Below, piece by piece: positions 41,306 through 49,935 of a stretch of 64,000 bases of DNA (the stretch's first letter is position 1; each line of letters starts with the position of its first letter). This DNA is from Oceaniglobus indicus (GTDB lineage Bacteria > Pseudomonadota > Alphaproteobacteria > Rhodobacterales > Rhodobacteraceae): the NCBI RefSeq assembly GCF_002751875.1, contig NZ_NMZM01000001.1, positions 1-64,000 of the forward strand, written 5' to 3'. Both the position numbers and the translations under genes were made by a program. A model generated the notes under the pieces. The model saw only the letters and a program-made list of their open reading frames with translations. It ran no database searches and was not told the origin of the DNA.

Positions 41306-42343
41306 TCAGCCTTCGACATGCCAATGCAGGGGCATGCCCGGATCGAAAACCGTGACGACCCCCTCGTCGGTCAGGATCCCTGGCGGCACGTTGATCGGAT
41401 CGCCCTTGACCAGAACGATGCGCTCGTCATTGGCCTCGATGCCGTAGAAGGCCGCGCCGTTCAGCGAGGTAAAGGCCTCCAGCCGCTCCAGCGCGCCCTC
41501 GGCCTCGAACACTTCGGCCAGGACCGACAGGGTGTTGGTGGCCGTGAAACAGCCCGCACAGCCGCAGGGCTGCAACTTGGCCGCATCCAGGTGCGGTGCG
41601 GAGTCGGTGCCGAGGAAGAACGACGGATCACCGGAGGTGGCGGCCGCGACCAGGGCGCGCCGGTGGCTTTCGCGCTTGGCCACGGGCAGGCAATAATAAT
41701 GCGGCCGGATCCCGCCGGCCAGGATGTGGTTACGGTTGATCACCAGATGATGGGTGGTGATCGTGGCGACGATGTCGTCACCGCCGCCGCGCACATAGTC
41801 GACGGCGTCCGAGGTGGTCACATGCTCCATCACCACGCGCAGACCGGGCACGTCGCGCCGGATCGGGTCCAGAACCGTTTCGATGAACGCCGCTTCGCGA
41901 TCGAAGATGTCCACCGCGGGGTCCGTCACCTCGCCATGGACGCACAGCGGCAGGCCGATCTGCGCCATGTTTTCCAGCACGCGCTTGACCTTGGAGAAAT
42001 CCGTGACGCCGCTTGCCGAATTGGTCGTGGCACCGGCAGGATACAACTTGACGGCCGAGATCAGGCCGATCTCGGCGGCAGCGCGCAGGTCGCGCACATC
42101 CGTGTCTTCGGTCAGATACAGCGTCATCAGCGGCTGAAACCGTGAGCCGCGCGGTTTGGCCGCCAGGATCCGGTCGCGGTAATCCGCCGCGTCGGCCGCG
42201 GTGACCACCGGGGGCACCAGGTTCGGCATGATCAACGCGCGCGCAAAATGGCGGGCGGTTTCCGGCAGAACGGCGTTCAGCATCGCGCCGTCACGCAGAT
42301 GCAGGTGCCAGTCGTCGGGGCGGCGAAGGGTCAATCTGTCCAT
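41306..42343 (-). CDS. pyrC: dihydroorotase (class II)
   Basis: Dihydroorotase, 345 residues, cyclising carbamoyl-aspartate. Metal motif [10 protein letters not shown] with H13 and H15, the carboxylated-lysine region [15 protein letters not shown], and [16 protein letters not shown] with the catalytic aspartate are present. The short class II (E. coli-like) form. The ATG at 42343 is chosen on homology; the in-frame upstream part is not conserved. Next step enzyme pyrE follows, so pyrC-pyrE form an operon. The 42344-42584 gap upstream shows no other feature. Confidence 0.95.
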   Translation of the reverse strand: MDRLTLRRPDDWHLHLRDGAMLNAVLPETARHFARALIMPNLVPPVVTAADAADYRDRILAAKPRGSRFQPLMTLYLTEDTDVRDLRAAAEIGLISAVKLYPAGATTNSASGVTDFSKVKRVLENMAQIGLPLCVHGEVTDPAVDIFDREAAFIETVLDPIRRDVPGLRVVMEHVTTSDAVDYVRGGGDDIVATITTHHLVINRNHILAGGIRPHYYCLPVAKRESHRRALVAAATSGDPSFFLGTDSAPHLDAAKLQPCGCAGCFTATNTLSVLAEVFEAEGALERLEAFTSLNGAAFYGIEANDERIVLVKGDPINVPPGILTDEGVVTVFDPGMPLHWHVEG

Positions 42344-42584
42344 GGCATCGCCATAGCCCGTCGCCGGACAGGTTTCCAGTCTGCAAATCGCCCTCTGCAC
42401 AGGTTCCGCACGCCGGCTGCGGCATCGAGACTTTGATGGTCGACCGGGGGTGGTTCGCCTGTCGCGGGTCAACGGGGTGCGAAAAAGCGGGCCGGCCTTG
42501 CGCCGGGTGTGGCGGATGGCCATGTGACAGCGCTGTGAACGCCATGACGGCGCCCATGGAAATTGCACCTGCACAGGATTCGCC

Positions 42585-42920
42585 ATGCCCCGCCGTCCCG
42601 CATCCCCTTTCGACATGTTTGCCACCTGGTGCGCGACCGCGCAGATGATGGCCGAGGCGCAGACGGTGATTGCCTATCGAATGATGGGCATGGCGGGGCT
42701 CTGGTCTGTCGCACCGTCCGAGAATCGCCGCATGATCGCCGAAAAGGGGCCGGCGATGATCGCGGCGTCGACCAAGGCCACGAATGCCCTGATGTCCGGC
42801 AAACGGCCCGATCAGATTCTGGATGCCGCGGTAAAGCCGCTGGGGCGCAAGACGCATGCCAACGTGCGACGCCTGTCAAAACGCGGCCCACGCCTTGGCC
42901 TGCCGACGGACACCCGCTAG
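42585..42920 (+). CDS. small phasin-like protein of a Rhodobacterales family
   Basis: 111-residue Ala/Met-rich, basic protein predicted to be largely helical ([40 protein letters not shown]). It resembles a small Rhodobacterales family that I recall being labelled antifreeze protein, a doubtful name. The amphipathic helices and the MxAEAQTVI segment recall phasins, which coat polyhydroxyalkanoate granules, but no PHA genes are near. Unlike phasins it ends in a very basic tail. Function unknown. Confidence 0.65.
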   Translation: MPRRPASPFDMFATWCATAQMMAEAQTVIAYRMMGMAGLWSVAPSENRRMIAEKGPAMIAASTKATNALMSGKRPDQILDAAVKPLGRKTHANVRRLSKRGPRLGLPTDTR

Positions 42921-43141
42921 GGGCCAGCGGCCGCGGTTCCGTTTCGCGGGCGACACAGTGGTTCTGCCGTTGAAGCCTCGTGTGATGGGACGGCATGTGC
43001 GATCTCCGACCAAGGGATGAGTCCGAGCCTGCCATGCCCGGGTTACCAATTCCTTTCCGCGGACGTGCGACCTGCAAGCCTTGCGGTCCCTGCAATGCTG
43101 CGATGCGGCATCGGGCCTACACTTCTGCGGTGTGATGGTTA

Positions 43142-43160
43142 TCTATCTGGTCAAGATAGA
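43142..43160 (+). promoter_or_regulatory. inverted repeat upstream of the DUF1127-like gene
   Basis: TCTATCT-GGTCA-AGATAGA, a 7-bp inverted repeat 30 bp before the start codon in an AT-rich island. It could be an operator or a small hairpin in the leader. The remaining 42921-43141 gap shows nothing recognisable. Confidence 0.45.
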
Positions 43161-43190
43161 AAATAATCGCAGGACAGAAGGAGCAGTTCC

Positions 43191-43436
43191 ATGACCACTG
43201 CAACACACGCCGCAGCGCGACACGAACACGACCAGCCGTCTCACATCTTGCCGCTGGCGGCCTTGCGCCGGGCGGGGCGCGCGGTGGCCAACGCGGTGAT
43301 GCAGGCCCAGGAGGCCCGCGGACGCCGCATGCGGATCGAAGCCCTGATGGCGATGAGCGATGCGCAACTGGCCCAGATGGGCCTGCGGCGCGACCAGATC
43401 AACGGGCCCGTCCGCCAGGATCGGGCGCACTTCTGA
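43191..43436 (+). CDS. DUF1127-like small protein
   Basis: 81-residue basic protein. Its C-terminal half (IEALMAMSDAQLAQMGLRRD) follows the DUF1127 pattern of an L-x-M-S-D-x-x-L-x-x-x-G-x-x-R-x-x-I helix pair, preceded by a His/Ala-rich leader. DUF1127 proteins in alphaproteobacteria bind RNA and affect phosphate, carbon or motility phenotypes; that is family knowledge, not shown here. GGAG lies 7 bp before the ATG. Confidence 0.72.
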   Translation: MTTATHAAARHEHDQPSHILPLAALRRAGRAVANAVMQAQEARGRRMRIEALMAMSDAQLAQMGLRRDQINGPVRQDRAHF

Positions 43437-43478
43437 ACGCACGCGCACCGCACCCGCCACCGCCGTGACAGGATCGCC

Positions 43479-44468
43479 TCAGCCCGAGGTGCGATCCGGG
43501 TCGAGGGGCGGGGGCAGTGCGATCCCGCGTTCGATCAGGGCCGCCTCCAGTTGCGCCAGCCGTCGTTCGAACCGCTTGCGGCCCGTCCGATAAGCGACGT
43601 TGCGCACCGCCATCGCCTCGAGCAGCGGCCGGTCGCGTTCGATCAGCCGGGCCGTCAGCCGCCGCAGATAGGCCGAGTTTTCGCGGCGGGCGACGCGCAT
43701 TTCGGCATAGAACAGCTGGGGCGTCAGAACGCCGTCCATGGCGTGAACCAGCAGATCGTCCAGCACCCCCAGATCGTTCAGCGCGCGTTCAAGCACCTCG
43801 CCGACGTCGCGACAGATCAGGGTGTGGATGTTGGCCCCGGTCAGGCAGCGGGCCTGTGCATTGTCCGCCAGATCAGCGGCGTCCAGCACCAGAAACACAT
43901 CACCGGCAGCCTGAAGGTTGGCGTCGTTCACGGCATATCGCTCTGAAATGTCGATGCCGTCTTCCAGATCGAAACGCGGATCGGTCGGGCCGTTGCGCCC
44001 GTCCAGTCCGACCAGGGGCGCGATGGCCAGGACACGGGCCGTCGGCGCGGTCAGCGCATAGGACAGCGCGCCGTGACCGCCGACGCCGGCGCCGTAAAAC
44101 AGCACATCGTCGAACTGATCGAACAGCGTGCTGTCGGCCAGCGCGTCGATGAACGTGATGACTTCGGGCGCGCGAAACAGCGTGGCGCCGCGGGAGGCCA
44201 GCGACAGATGGGACCAGTCCATGTCATCGGCCAACTCGTGCAGGCGCGAACGGTGGGTCTTCAACGCGACATCGGGATCCGAAGCGGTTTCGAAACTGAC
44301 CAGAAGCGATGCGCCACGCCGCTGGAAGGCCACCGCGTCATAGGGTGTCAATCCATAGGAAAAACGGTCCAGCCGGTCGATCGAGACGTTTTCTTCGTCG
44401 TCTTCGGGATCATCGGAAACCATGTCATCCATCGCTGTCATTGCGCGCACCCCAAACAGATCGGTCAT
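43479..44468 (-). CDS. alpha/beta-hydrolase-like protein without a serine nucleophile
   Basis: 329 residues, acidic N-terminus. The middle looks like an alpha/beta-hydrolase core (ASLLVSFETA; VLFYGAGVGGHGALSYALTA, where the nucleophile elbow reads GVGGHG, with glycine instead of serine). A C-terminal helical segment (AYLRRLTARLIERDRPLLEA) may form a coiled coil. Relatives in Rhodobacteraceae are, as I recall, annotated phosphoadenosine phosphosulfate reductase, which the sequence does not support. It follows the FkbM gene on the same strand. ATG 44468 has GAAG at 6 bp; ATG 44474 is an alternative. Confidence 0.68.
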   Translation of the reverse strand: MTDLFGVRAMTAMDDMVSDDPEDDEENVSIDRLDRFSYGLTPYDAVAFQRRGASLLVSFETASDPDVALKTHRSRLHELADDMDWSHLSLASRGATLFRAPEVITFIDALADSTLFDQFDDVLFYGAGVGGHGALSYALTAPTARVLAIAPLVGLDGRNGPTDPRFDLEDGIDISERYAVNDANLQAAGDVFLVLDAADLADNAQARCLTGANIHTLICRDVGEVLERALNDLGVLDDLLVHAMDGVLTPQLFYAEMRVARRENSAYLRRLTARLIERDRPLLEAMAVRNVAYRTGRKRFERRLAQLEAALIERGIALPPPLDPDRTSG

Positions 44469-44562
44469 TGTCATCTTCGATAACAGCAGATGAATGTTCT
44501 GCCGATGTGGACACAACAAGGCAATTTGGTGCAATCACAGGTTATCTGTGATCCCGACCGCC

Positions 44563-45255
44563 TCAGATCCAGTCCAGGTTGACGTGCCCGGGGCCATAGG
44601 TCGCACCAAGATCGCGGCGCAACTGGCGAAAGCGGGGGCGCAACGCCTTGAACTTCCGCTCGTGGGTCTCGGCCACCAGACAACGGACCGTGCCGAACAG
44701 ATCCTGGCGGTGCATCTCTTCCAGGATGTCCAGCTCGGCGCCTTCGATGTCCATCTTGACGAAGGCGATGGTGCCACGGGCCAGCGCTTCGCGGCGCAGG
44801 ATTTCGGTGAAATCAAGACAGTTTACCTCGACCCCCGTGCTGGCGTCGATCGCGCGGCCGCCGTCGAGGATCGTCGATTTCACCGACGCGCCCTCGGGGT
44901 TGTCGTCAAATCCCTCGGCACGCATCAGGCGGACCGTTCCCGCCGTTGCGCCCACGGCGGCATTGACGAGGATGACGTTGGCGTGATCGGCGAAACGCTC
45001 GCACAGGCGAGCAAAGGCGAAAGGGTCCGGCTCATAGGCGATGACGTCGGCGCCCGTCGCGGCAAGCTGTGCGGTGACCACGCCCATGTTCGCGCCGCAA
45101 TCCAGCGCCAGGTCGCCGGGGCGCAGCATGGCGCAGACGCCGCGCAGGAAACCTTCGGCGCTGGCCTTCCGAAGGTTGCGCTTGTGACGGCGGATGATCT
45201 TGTCCGCCTGGAGTTCACCATCCGTCTTTGGCGCTTCGGGCAGGGGCAGGGTCAT
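44563..45255 (-). CDS. FkbM-family SAM-dependent methyltransferase
   Basis: 230-residue class I methyltransferase. SAM motif I LALDCGANMGVVTAQLAATG, then VIAYEPDP, and the FkbM hallmark FVKMDIEGAELDILEEM. FkbM proteins O-methylate sugars or polyketides; in a glycosyltransferase cluster a sugar hydroxyl is the likely target, by inference. Start chosen at the ATG giving MTLPLPEAPKTDG; an upstream in-frame ATG at 45324 is possible. It lies 75 bp downstream of a transferase-like gene on the same strand. Confidence 0.85.
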   Translation of the reverse strand: MTLPLPEAPKTDGELQADKIIRRHKRNLRKASAEGFLRGVCAMLRPGDLALDCGANMGVVTAQLAATGADVIAYEPDPFAFARLCERFADHANVILVNAAVGATAGTVRLMRAEGFDDNPEGASVKSTILDGGRAIDASTGVEVNCLDFTEILRREALARGTIAFVKMDIEGAELDILEEMHRQDLFGTVRCLVAETHERKFKALRPRFRQLRRDLGATYGPGHVNLDWI

Positions 45256-45330
45256 GGTGTTCTCATGGATGATGGCGGGGGCAACGGTGCGCAGGGCGGG
45301 AAGAGTCGGGGGAAGAAATAACAATACGCA

Positions 45331-46218
45331 TCAGCCGGTCTTCCGCAGGTTGCCTTCGGTCAGGCGGCGCACATAGGACACGCCGGTCTGTTCGTGCAGG
45401 ATGCCGCGGGCCGTCTTCAGCAGCCCGCTTTCCTTCAGCACGCCGTTGTGGCGATAATGCACGGTGTGGATCGTCCGGTCGTCGGGCAGGGGTTCGCCGC
45501 GTATCCGCCCGCCCATGATGTAATGCTGTTCCTCGGGCAGCACGTTCCAGTCCAGCCCGGCCCGCCGGATCGACACCGGCAGGGTCATCTGGTCGAGGTA
45601 GGGGCGGCGGTTGTCCAGTGTTTCGATCCGGTCGACGGTGCGCGCGCTGTCGTACCAGACGTCGGGAAACCGCTGCGCACCGCCTTCCGCGTTCTCGGGA
45701 AACACCACCAGCCCGGCACTGAAATAGGGCACCACCGGATCCGGCGAGCGGCGCATCAGGTGCATCCTTTCGTCCGGAACGGGCAGACCGAATGCGCCCC
45801 AGATCGGATCCCATATGTCCTGATCCGCCCATGTCATCGACGCGGCCATGGAACACGACACATGGCCGTCGCGGCACAGGTTCGCCGGGTCGTTGGGTTC
45901 CAGGAACAGCACGTCAGAGTCCACAAACGCAGAGAAATCCGAATCGCGCGGCTGCATCGCCGCTATGATCTTGTTGCCGTGGGGATACTCGGTGTCCCAC
46001 ATGCCTTCGGTGACCATCGGGCGCACCTCGGCCCCCATCATCGCGTGCGCCTTGTGCACCGCGGGGTGCAATTCGTCGAACCGGTGGGCGGGGCAATATC
46101 CCACCGCCGCGACGTCCGGTCCCCAGCATTTGCGCAATGAAGCCAGCAGGGTGCAGGCGAAGATCTGGTATTCCGGCGGCTCGACGATATAGGCGAAGGT
46201 CAGACGGGGGCGGGCCAT
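45331..46218 (-). CDS. nucleotide-diphospho-sugar transferase-like protein (paralogue of the 49036 gene)
   Basis: 295-residue protein with a GT-A-like layout: TFAYIVEPPEYQIFACTLLA start, YPHGNKII (79-86), a DXD-like DSD at residues 100-102 (SAFVDSDVLFLEP), PYFSAGLVVF and YLDQMTLPVSIRRAGLDWNVL. The same blocks occur in the plus-strand protein at 49036, so the two are paralogues. A glycosyltransferase is likely; donor and acceptor are unknown. GGAG lies upstream of the ATG, which comes 4 bp after the stop of the preceding gene. Confidence 0.75.
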   Translation of the reverse strand: MARPRLTFAYIVEPPEYQIFACTLLASLRKCWGPDVAAVGYCPAHRFDELHPAVHKAHAMMGAEVRPMVTEGMWDTEYPHGNKIIAAMQPRDSDFSAFVDSDVLFLEPNDPANLCRDGHVSCSMAASMTWADQDIWDPIWGAFGLPVPDERMHLMRRSPDPVVPYFSAGLVVFPENAEGGAQRFPDVWYDSARTVDRIETLDNRRPYLDQMTLPVSIRRAGLDWNVLPEEQHYIMGGRIRGEPLPDDRTIHTVHYRHNGVLKESGLLKTARGILHEQTGVSYVRRLTEGNLRKTG

Positions 46219-46222
46219 CCGG

Positions 46223-47035
46223 TCACTCCAGCGCGAGAGCCGGATCGACGCCGACCTGCCGCGCCATCCGCCAGACATAGGAATTTTCCAGCGGCACGTT
46301 CTTCCTCCACCAGGGCCGGGTGCCGTTGGTATAAAGATGCACCGACAGCGTGTTGTCGGTGAACCACCCCTCGACCCGCCCGTGGGGATCGAAGAAAATG
46401 TCGTTCAACTGGAACGGCACGGGATACAGGTATTCGGGCGCCATGGCGCGGTCGTAATCGCCGGTCTGCTGGGCGAAATAGGTGAATGCCTGGGGGCCGA
46501 AGGCCGTCCGCTCGGCGTTATAGATCTTGACCGCATGGGGCAGGCTTTCGTCCTGGCGGGCCAGCCGCTTCTTCTGGTTCTTGTTGAACCAGGGCGGGGC
46601 CGGCGGCAGGTTGTCATAGTAATCGAGCAGCGCGTCGATCAACGCGCCTTGTCGCGGGATCTTGACCACACCGCAGTTCAGCGCGCCGCGAAACCCGTGC
46701 CCGGCATAGATGTGGTCGATGTCGTCGGGAAACGGCCGGTGGCAGAACGCATCGCAATCGATCCAGATCGCGTCGGTCTTCTGGATCATCTTGTAACGGA
46801 ACACGTTCGACAGGAACGAGGCCGACGTTGCGCCGACCACGCCCATGTCGATGTCCATGATATCGGTGGCCGGGCGCACGATCACGCCGTCGGGCACGTT
46901 TTCGACCGTATCGGTGCAATACAGCGTCGTCGGATGCCCCTGCTGCACGTGGCTGAGCAGGCACAGTTGATTGATATACTGCAATTTTTCGCCAATCCAC
47001 AGGGATGCGACCGGGCGGCGTTCGGGGTTTGCCAT
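46223..47035 (-). CDS. DXD-motif glycosyltransferase
   Basis: 270 residues, GT-A fold of the GT32-like, DXD sugar-binding type: SLWIGEKLQYINQLCLLSHV start, TLYC, the DXD equivalent DCD at residues 93-95 (IWIDCDAF), GALNCGVVKIPRQGALIDALLDYY, then GPQAFTYFA and a C-terminal HLYTNGTRPWW. Relatives add a single sugar in lipopolysaccharide or capsule synthesis. First gene of the left, minus-strand arm; divergent from the GT2-methyltransferase gene. Confidence 0.78.
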   Translation of the reverse strand: MANPERRPVASLWIGEKLQYINQLCLLSHVQQGHPTTLYCTDTVENVPDGVIVRPATDIMDIDMGVVGATSASFLSNVFRYKMIQKTDAIWIDCDAFCHRPFPDDIDHIYAGHGFRGALNCGVVKIPRQGALIDALLDYYDNLPPAPPWFNKNQKKRLARQDESLPHAVKIYNAERTAFGPQAFTYFAQQTGDYDRAMAPEYLYPVPFQLNDIFFDPHGRVEGWFTDNTLSVHLYTNGTRPWWRKNVPLENSYVWRMARQVGVDPALALE

Positions 47036-47197
47036 ATATGCCTCTCGTTTCGCGGGTTGCCCGCGATTGTTTCTTGTTCTGCCATGACCCTGCCCGATTT
47101 GGGGAACACTGTCACGCGGACAGGTGCGGTTGTGCGGAACGTTCCTCCGCCCTTATGATGCACGAAAGTGAAGAAATAACGGCCATGTGCCGGAATA

Positions 47198-49039
47198 ATG
47201 CGGGCAGGGAAACGATTGGGCATTTCAGAGGGCACGGGTCCGGGTCTGCCGGCGAAGAACGTCAGCCGCCATGGCAAGATCACCGCCGTGTCGATGATGA
47301 AGGACGAAGGGCCGTTCCTTCTGGAATGGGTCGCGCATCACATCGCCGTCGGGTTCACCGATCTGGTGGTCTATACCAACGATTGCACCGACGGCACCGA
47401 CGACATGCTGATCCGGCTGGAAACGCTGGGCCTGGCCCATCACCGCCGCAACGTCATCAAGCCGGGGATCAAGCCACAGCCGTCGGCGATCAAGCACGCC
47501 CAGGCCGAACCCCAGGTGCAGGACAGCGATTGGGTGATGGTGTTCGACGCCGACGAATTCCTGTCGATCCGTCACGGCGACGGCACCCTCGACGATTTGC
47601 TCGACGGCGTTGTGGCGGCGGGAGCCAACGGCATCGTCATCACATGGCGGATTTTCGGGTCGGGTGGCGTGGTCGACTGGAGCCGCGATTTCGTCACCGA
47701 ACAATACCTGATGGCCGCGCCGCCGATGTGGAACAAGGGATGGGGGGTCAAAACCCTGTTCCGATTCGATCCCGACGCCTGGAAGCTAGGCATCCACCGG
47801 CCCAAGCTGAAGAACCGCGTGCTCGACACCGATTATCCCGCCTCGGTGCGCTGGCTGAACGGATCGGGCCGCGAGATGGAGGAGTATTTCAAGTTCCGCG
47901 GCTGGCGTTCGATCGTGCGCACGGTCGGATACGATTGGGCGCAGATGAACCATTACGCGGTGAAAAGCATCGACAGCTATGCGATCCGCAAGTTCCGCGG
48001 CAACGTGAACGACAAGAAAGACAAGTACAACGACAGCTATTGGTCGCTGCAGGACCGAAACGAGGTGCGCGACGACACGATGCTGCGCTATTCCGCGTGC
48101 CGGCGCGAGATCTTCGAAGGATTGCTGGGCGATCCGGTCCTGAACCGGCTGCATCACGCGGCGCTTGAGCGGGCCGAGGCACGGCTGGCCGAATTCAAGC
48201 GCACGCCCGACTATGCCGGTTTCGTCGCGCAACTCAAGACCGCCAGCGCCGTGCCCATCACGCAGGTCGAAGCGAAACCCCCAAAGGAACGCGACCCCGA
48301 AAAGATCGCCGCCCTGATGAGCGAGGTGGAAAAGCGCGCCGGCGAAACCCGCGACGCCGAAAAGGCAAAGCCCGCGCAGGATCGCGCGCTGGCGCCGGTC
48401 GAAACCTATGTGCGCGGTGACATCGACCTTGCCGCGAATGTTCCGCTCGACTGGTTCGACAATCATTCCATCCGGCTGCCCGCCGATCCGCGTGTCTTCA
48501 CGCCGCCGGCCCTGCTGAATATCGAGGCGGGCAAGTTCGAACGCAACCTCGCGCGCAACCTGCCGACCCTGCTGCCCGAGTTCACGACCTACATGGAAAT
48601 CGGTGCAGGTGCCGGATTCCTGGCGACCCGGCTGGCGCGCGAACGCCCCGATCTGACACTGTGGATACAAGAGGAATCCGCCCCGCTGCATGGATTGATC
48701 AGACGGATCATGGCCGAGAACGCGATCGTTCCCGAAGGCCGGATAACGCTGACCGCCCGCCCCATGGCAACCGATCCCGGCACGCTGGCCACCCAGGTTG
48801 CCAACGCTCTGCCCCATGTCCTTCTCCTCGGCGATCCGGCGATCACACCGGCCGCCATCGCCGCCTTGCGCGCTCCGGTGCCGCCGGTGCTGATTCTTGC
48901 CGGGCGGCTCTGGGCCGAGGCGCAGCCAGATCTGGAGTCGTTCAAGACCGCCCTGAAAGCCAACGGTTATCGCGCCCGCCTGCCGCTGGATTCGGCCATC
49001 TGCGCAGGCTGGACCACCGCCGAAGCCGTGCAGCCATGA
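47198..49039 (+). CDS. GT2-family glycosyltransferase fused to a methyltransferase-like domain
   Basis: 613 residues. The N-terminal domain (about 25-330) is a GT2-type transferase (ITAVSMMKDEGPFLLEWVAHH, NDCTDGTDDM, DXD region VMVFDADEF at 117-120, then HRPKLKN and MNHYAVKS). A charged, low-complexity linker (about 350-400) leads to a C-terminal SAM-binding-like domain with ITYMEIGAG-type motif I (GAGAGF, 469-474). The GT part is paralogous to the gene at 49932. An in-frame ATG at 47198 is used; the true start could be slightly downstream. First gene of the right arm; its stop overlaps the next ATG. Confidence 0.82.
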   Translation: MRAGKRLGISEGTGPGLPAKNVSRHGKITAVSMMKDEGPFLLEWVAHHIAVGFTDLVVYTNDCTDGTDDMLIRLETLGLAHHRRNVIKPGIKPQPSAIKHAQAEPQVQDSDWVMVFDADEFLSIRHGDGTLDDLLDGVVAAGANGIVITWRIFGSGGVVDWSRDFVTEQYLMAAPPMWNKGWGVKTLFRFDPDAWKLGIHRPKLKNRVLDTDYPASVRWLNGSGREMEEYFKFRGWRSIVRTVGYDWAQMNHYAVKSIDSYAIRKFRGNVNDKKDKYNDSYWSLQDRNEVRDDTMLRYSACRREIFEGLLGDPVLNRLHHAALERAEARLAEFKRTPDYAGFVAQLKTASAVPITQVEAKPPKERDPEKIAALMSEVEKRAGETRDAEKAKPAQDRALAPVETYVRGDIDLAANVPLDWFDNHSIRLPADPRVFTPPALLNIEAGKFERNLARNLPTLLPEFTTYMEIGAGAGFLATRLARERPDLTLWIQEESAPLHGLIRRIMAENAIVPEGRITLTARPMATDPGTLATQVANALPHVLLLGDPAITPAAIAALRAPVPPVLILAGRLWAEAQPDLESFKTALKANGYRARLPLDSAICAGWTTAEAVQP

Positions 49040-49935
49040 GCGCCGACCTGTCAGCCTTCTTCGTGGTCGAAGGCCCCCATCTCGAAGCGCAGGGCCTGCT
49101 TCTGGCATCGTCCCTGCGCGGCCATACCGGCGATGATTATACGCTGATCGCCTATCGCCCCGACGGGCCCGATGCACCCGCGATGCCGCGGGTCACGGCC
49201 GAGGCGTTCGCCCATCTCGGCGTCGATCTGCGCCCGCTGGCGGTCGATCGGTCCTTCTGGAAAAAGCCCTATCCCCATGGCAACAAGCTGTTCGCCTGTG
49301 CGGCACCACGGGCCACATCGCGGCATGTGTTTCTCGACACCGACATGGTCTGTGTCGCCCCCCTGGACCTGGAACGCCGCATCACGCCCACCGCGGTATC
49401 GCTGGTTCCCGACGGCACGCCCGGTTGGGGCAAGGGCAACGATCGCTGGGACCGGGTCTATGGGCATTTCGATCTGGCCCTGCCCACCGACCGCGTCCGC
49501 CTGACCCGCCGCCGCCGGGTTTCGTATCTGCCATACTTCAACGCCGGCCTGATCGGCTTTCACAGCGATCCGGGCGCGTCAAAGCCGTTTGCCCAACTCT
49601 GGCTCGCCACCGCGCGCGAGATCGACTGGAACGTGTCGGTGGCGAAAAAGCGCCCCTGGCTGGACCAGATCGCGCTGCCCGTCACGTTGAAACGCTTCGG
49701 GCTGGCCTATGACGTGCTGCCCGACGTCTATAACTTCTCGATCTCGGACCGCGCGTTCGAACCCGACGCGACGCCGAAGATCCTGCACTATCATTCCTTC
49801 ACCTACGGCCCGCACTGGCCACAGTTCAAAACCGAGCTTGCGCGCCTGAACGACACCCTTGGCCCCGCCAGGATGGCCGTGCTGGCGCCGCTTTACGACC
49901 GGTTCTGGCACGCGGCGACGGGCGGCACGCCATGA
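49036..49935 (+). CDS. nucleotide-diphospho-sugar transferase-like protein (paralogue of the 45331 gene)
   Basis: 299 residues. YPHGNKLFACA (79-89), FLDTDMVCVAPLDLERR with DTD at 101-103, YLPYFNAGLIGFHSDPGAS and KRPWLDQIALPVTLKRFGL parallel the left-arm protein block by block. The C-terminal LHYHSFTYGPHWPQF is typical of GT-A enzymes. Probably a glycosyltransferase; substrates unknown. It overlaps both neighbours by 4 bp (ATGA), so the right arm is one tightly coupled operon. Confidence 0.78.
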   Translation: MSADLSAFFVVEGPHLEAQGLLLASSLRGHTGDDYTLIAYRPDGPDAPAMPRVTAEAFAHLGVDLRPLAVDRSFWKKPYPHGNKLFACAAPRATSRHVFLDTDMVCVAPLDLERRITPTAVSLVPDGTPGWGKGNDRWDRVYGHFDLALPTDRVRLTRRRRVSYLPYFNAGLIGFHSDPGASKPFAQLWLATAREIDWNVSVAKKRPWLDQIALPVTLKRFGLAYDVLPDVYNFSISDRAFEPDATPKILHYHSFTYGPHWPQFKTELARLNDTLGPARMAVLAPLYDRFWHAATGGTP

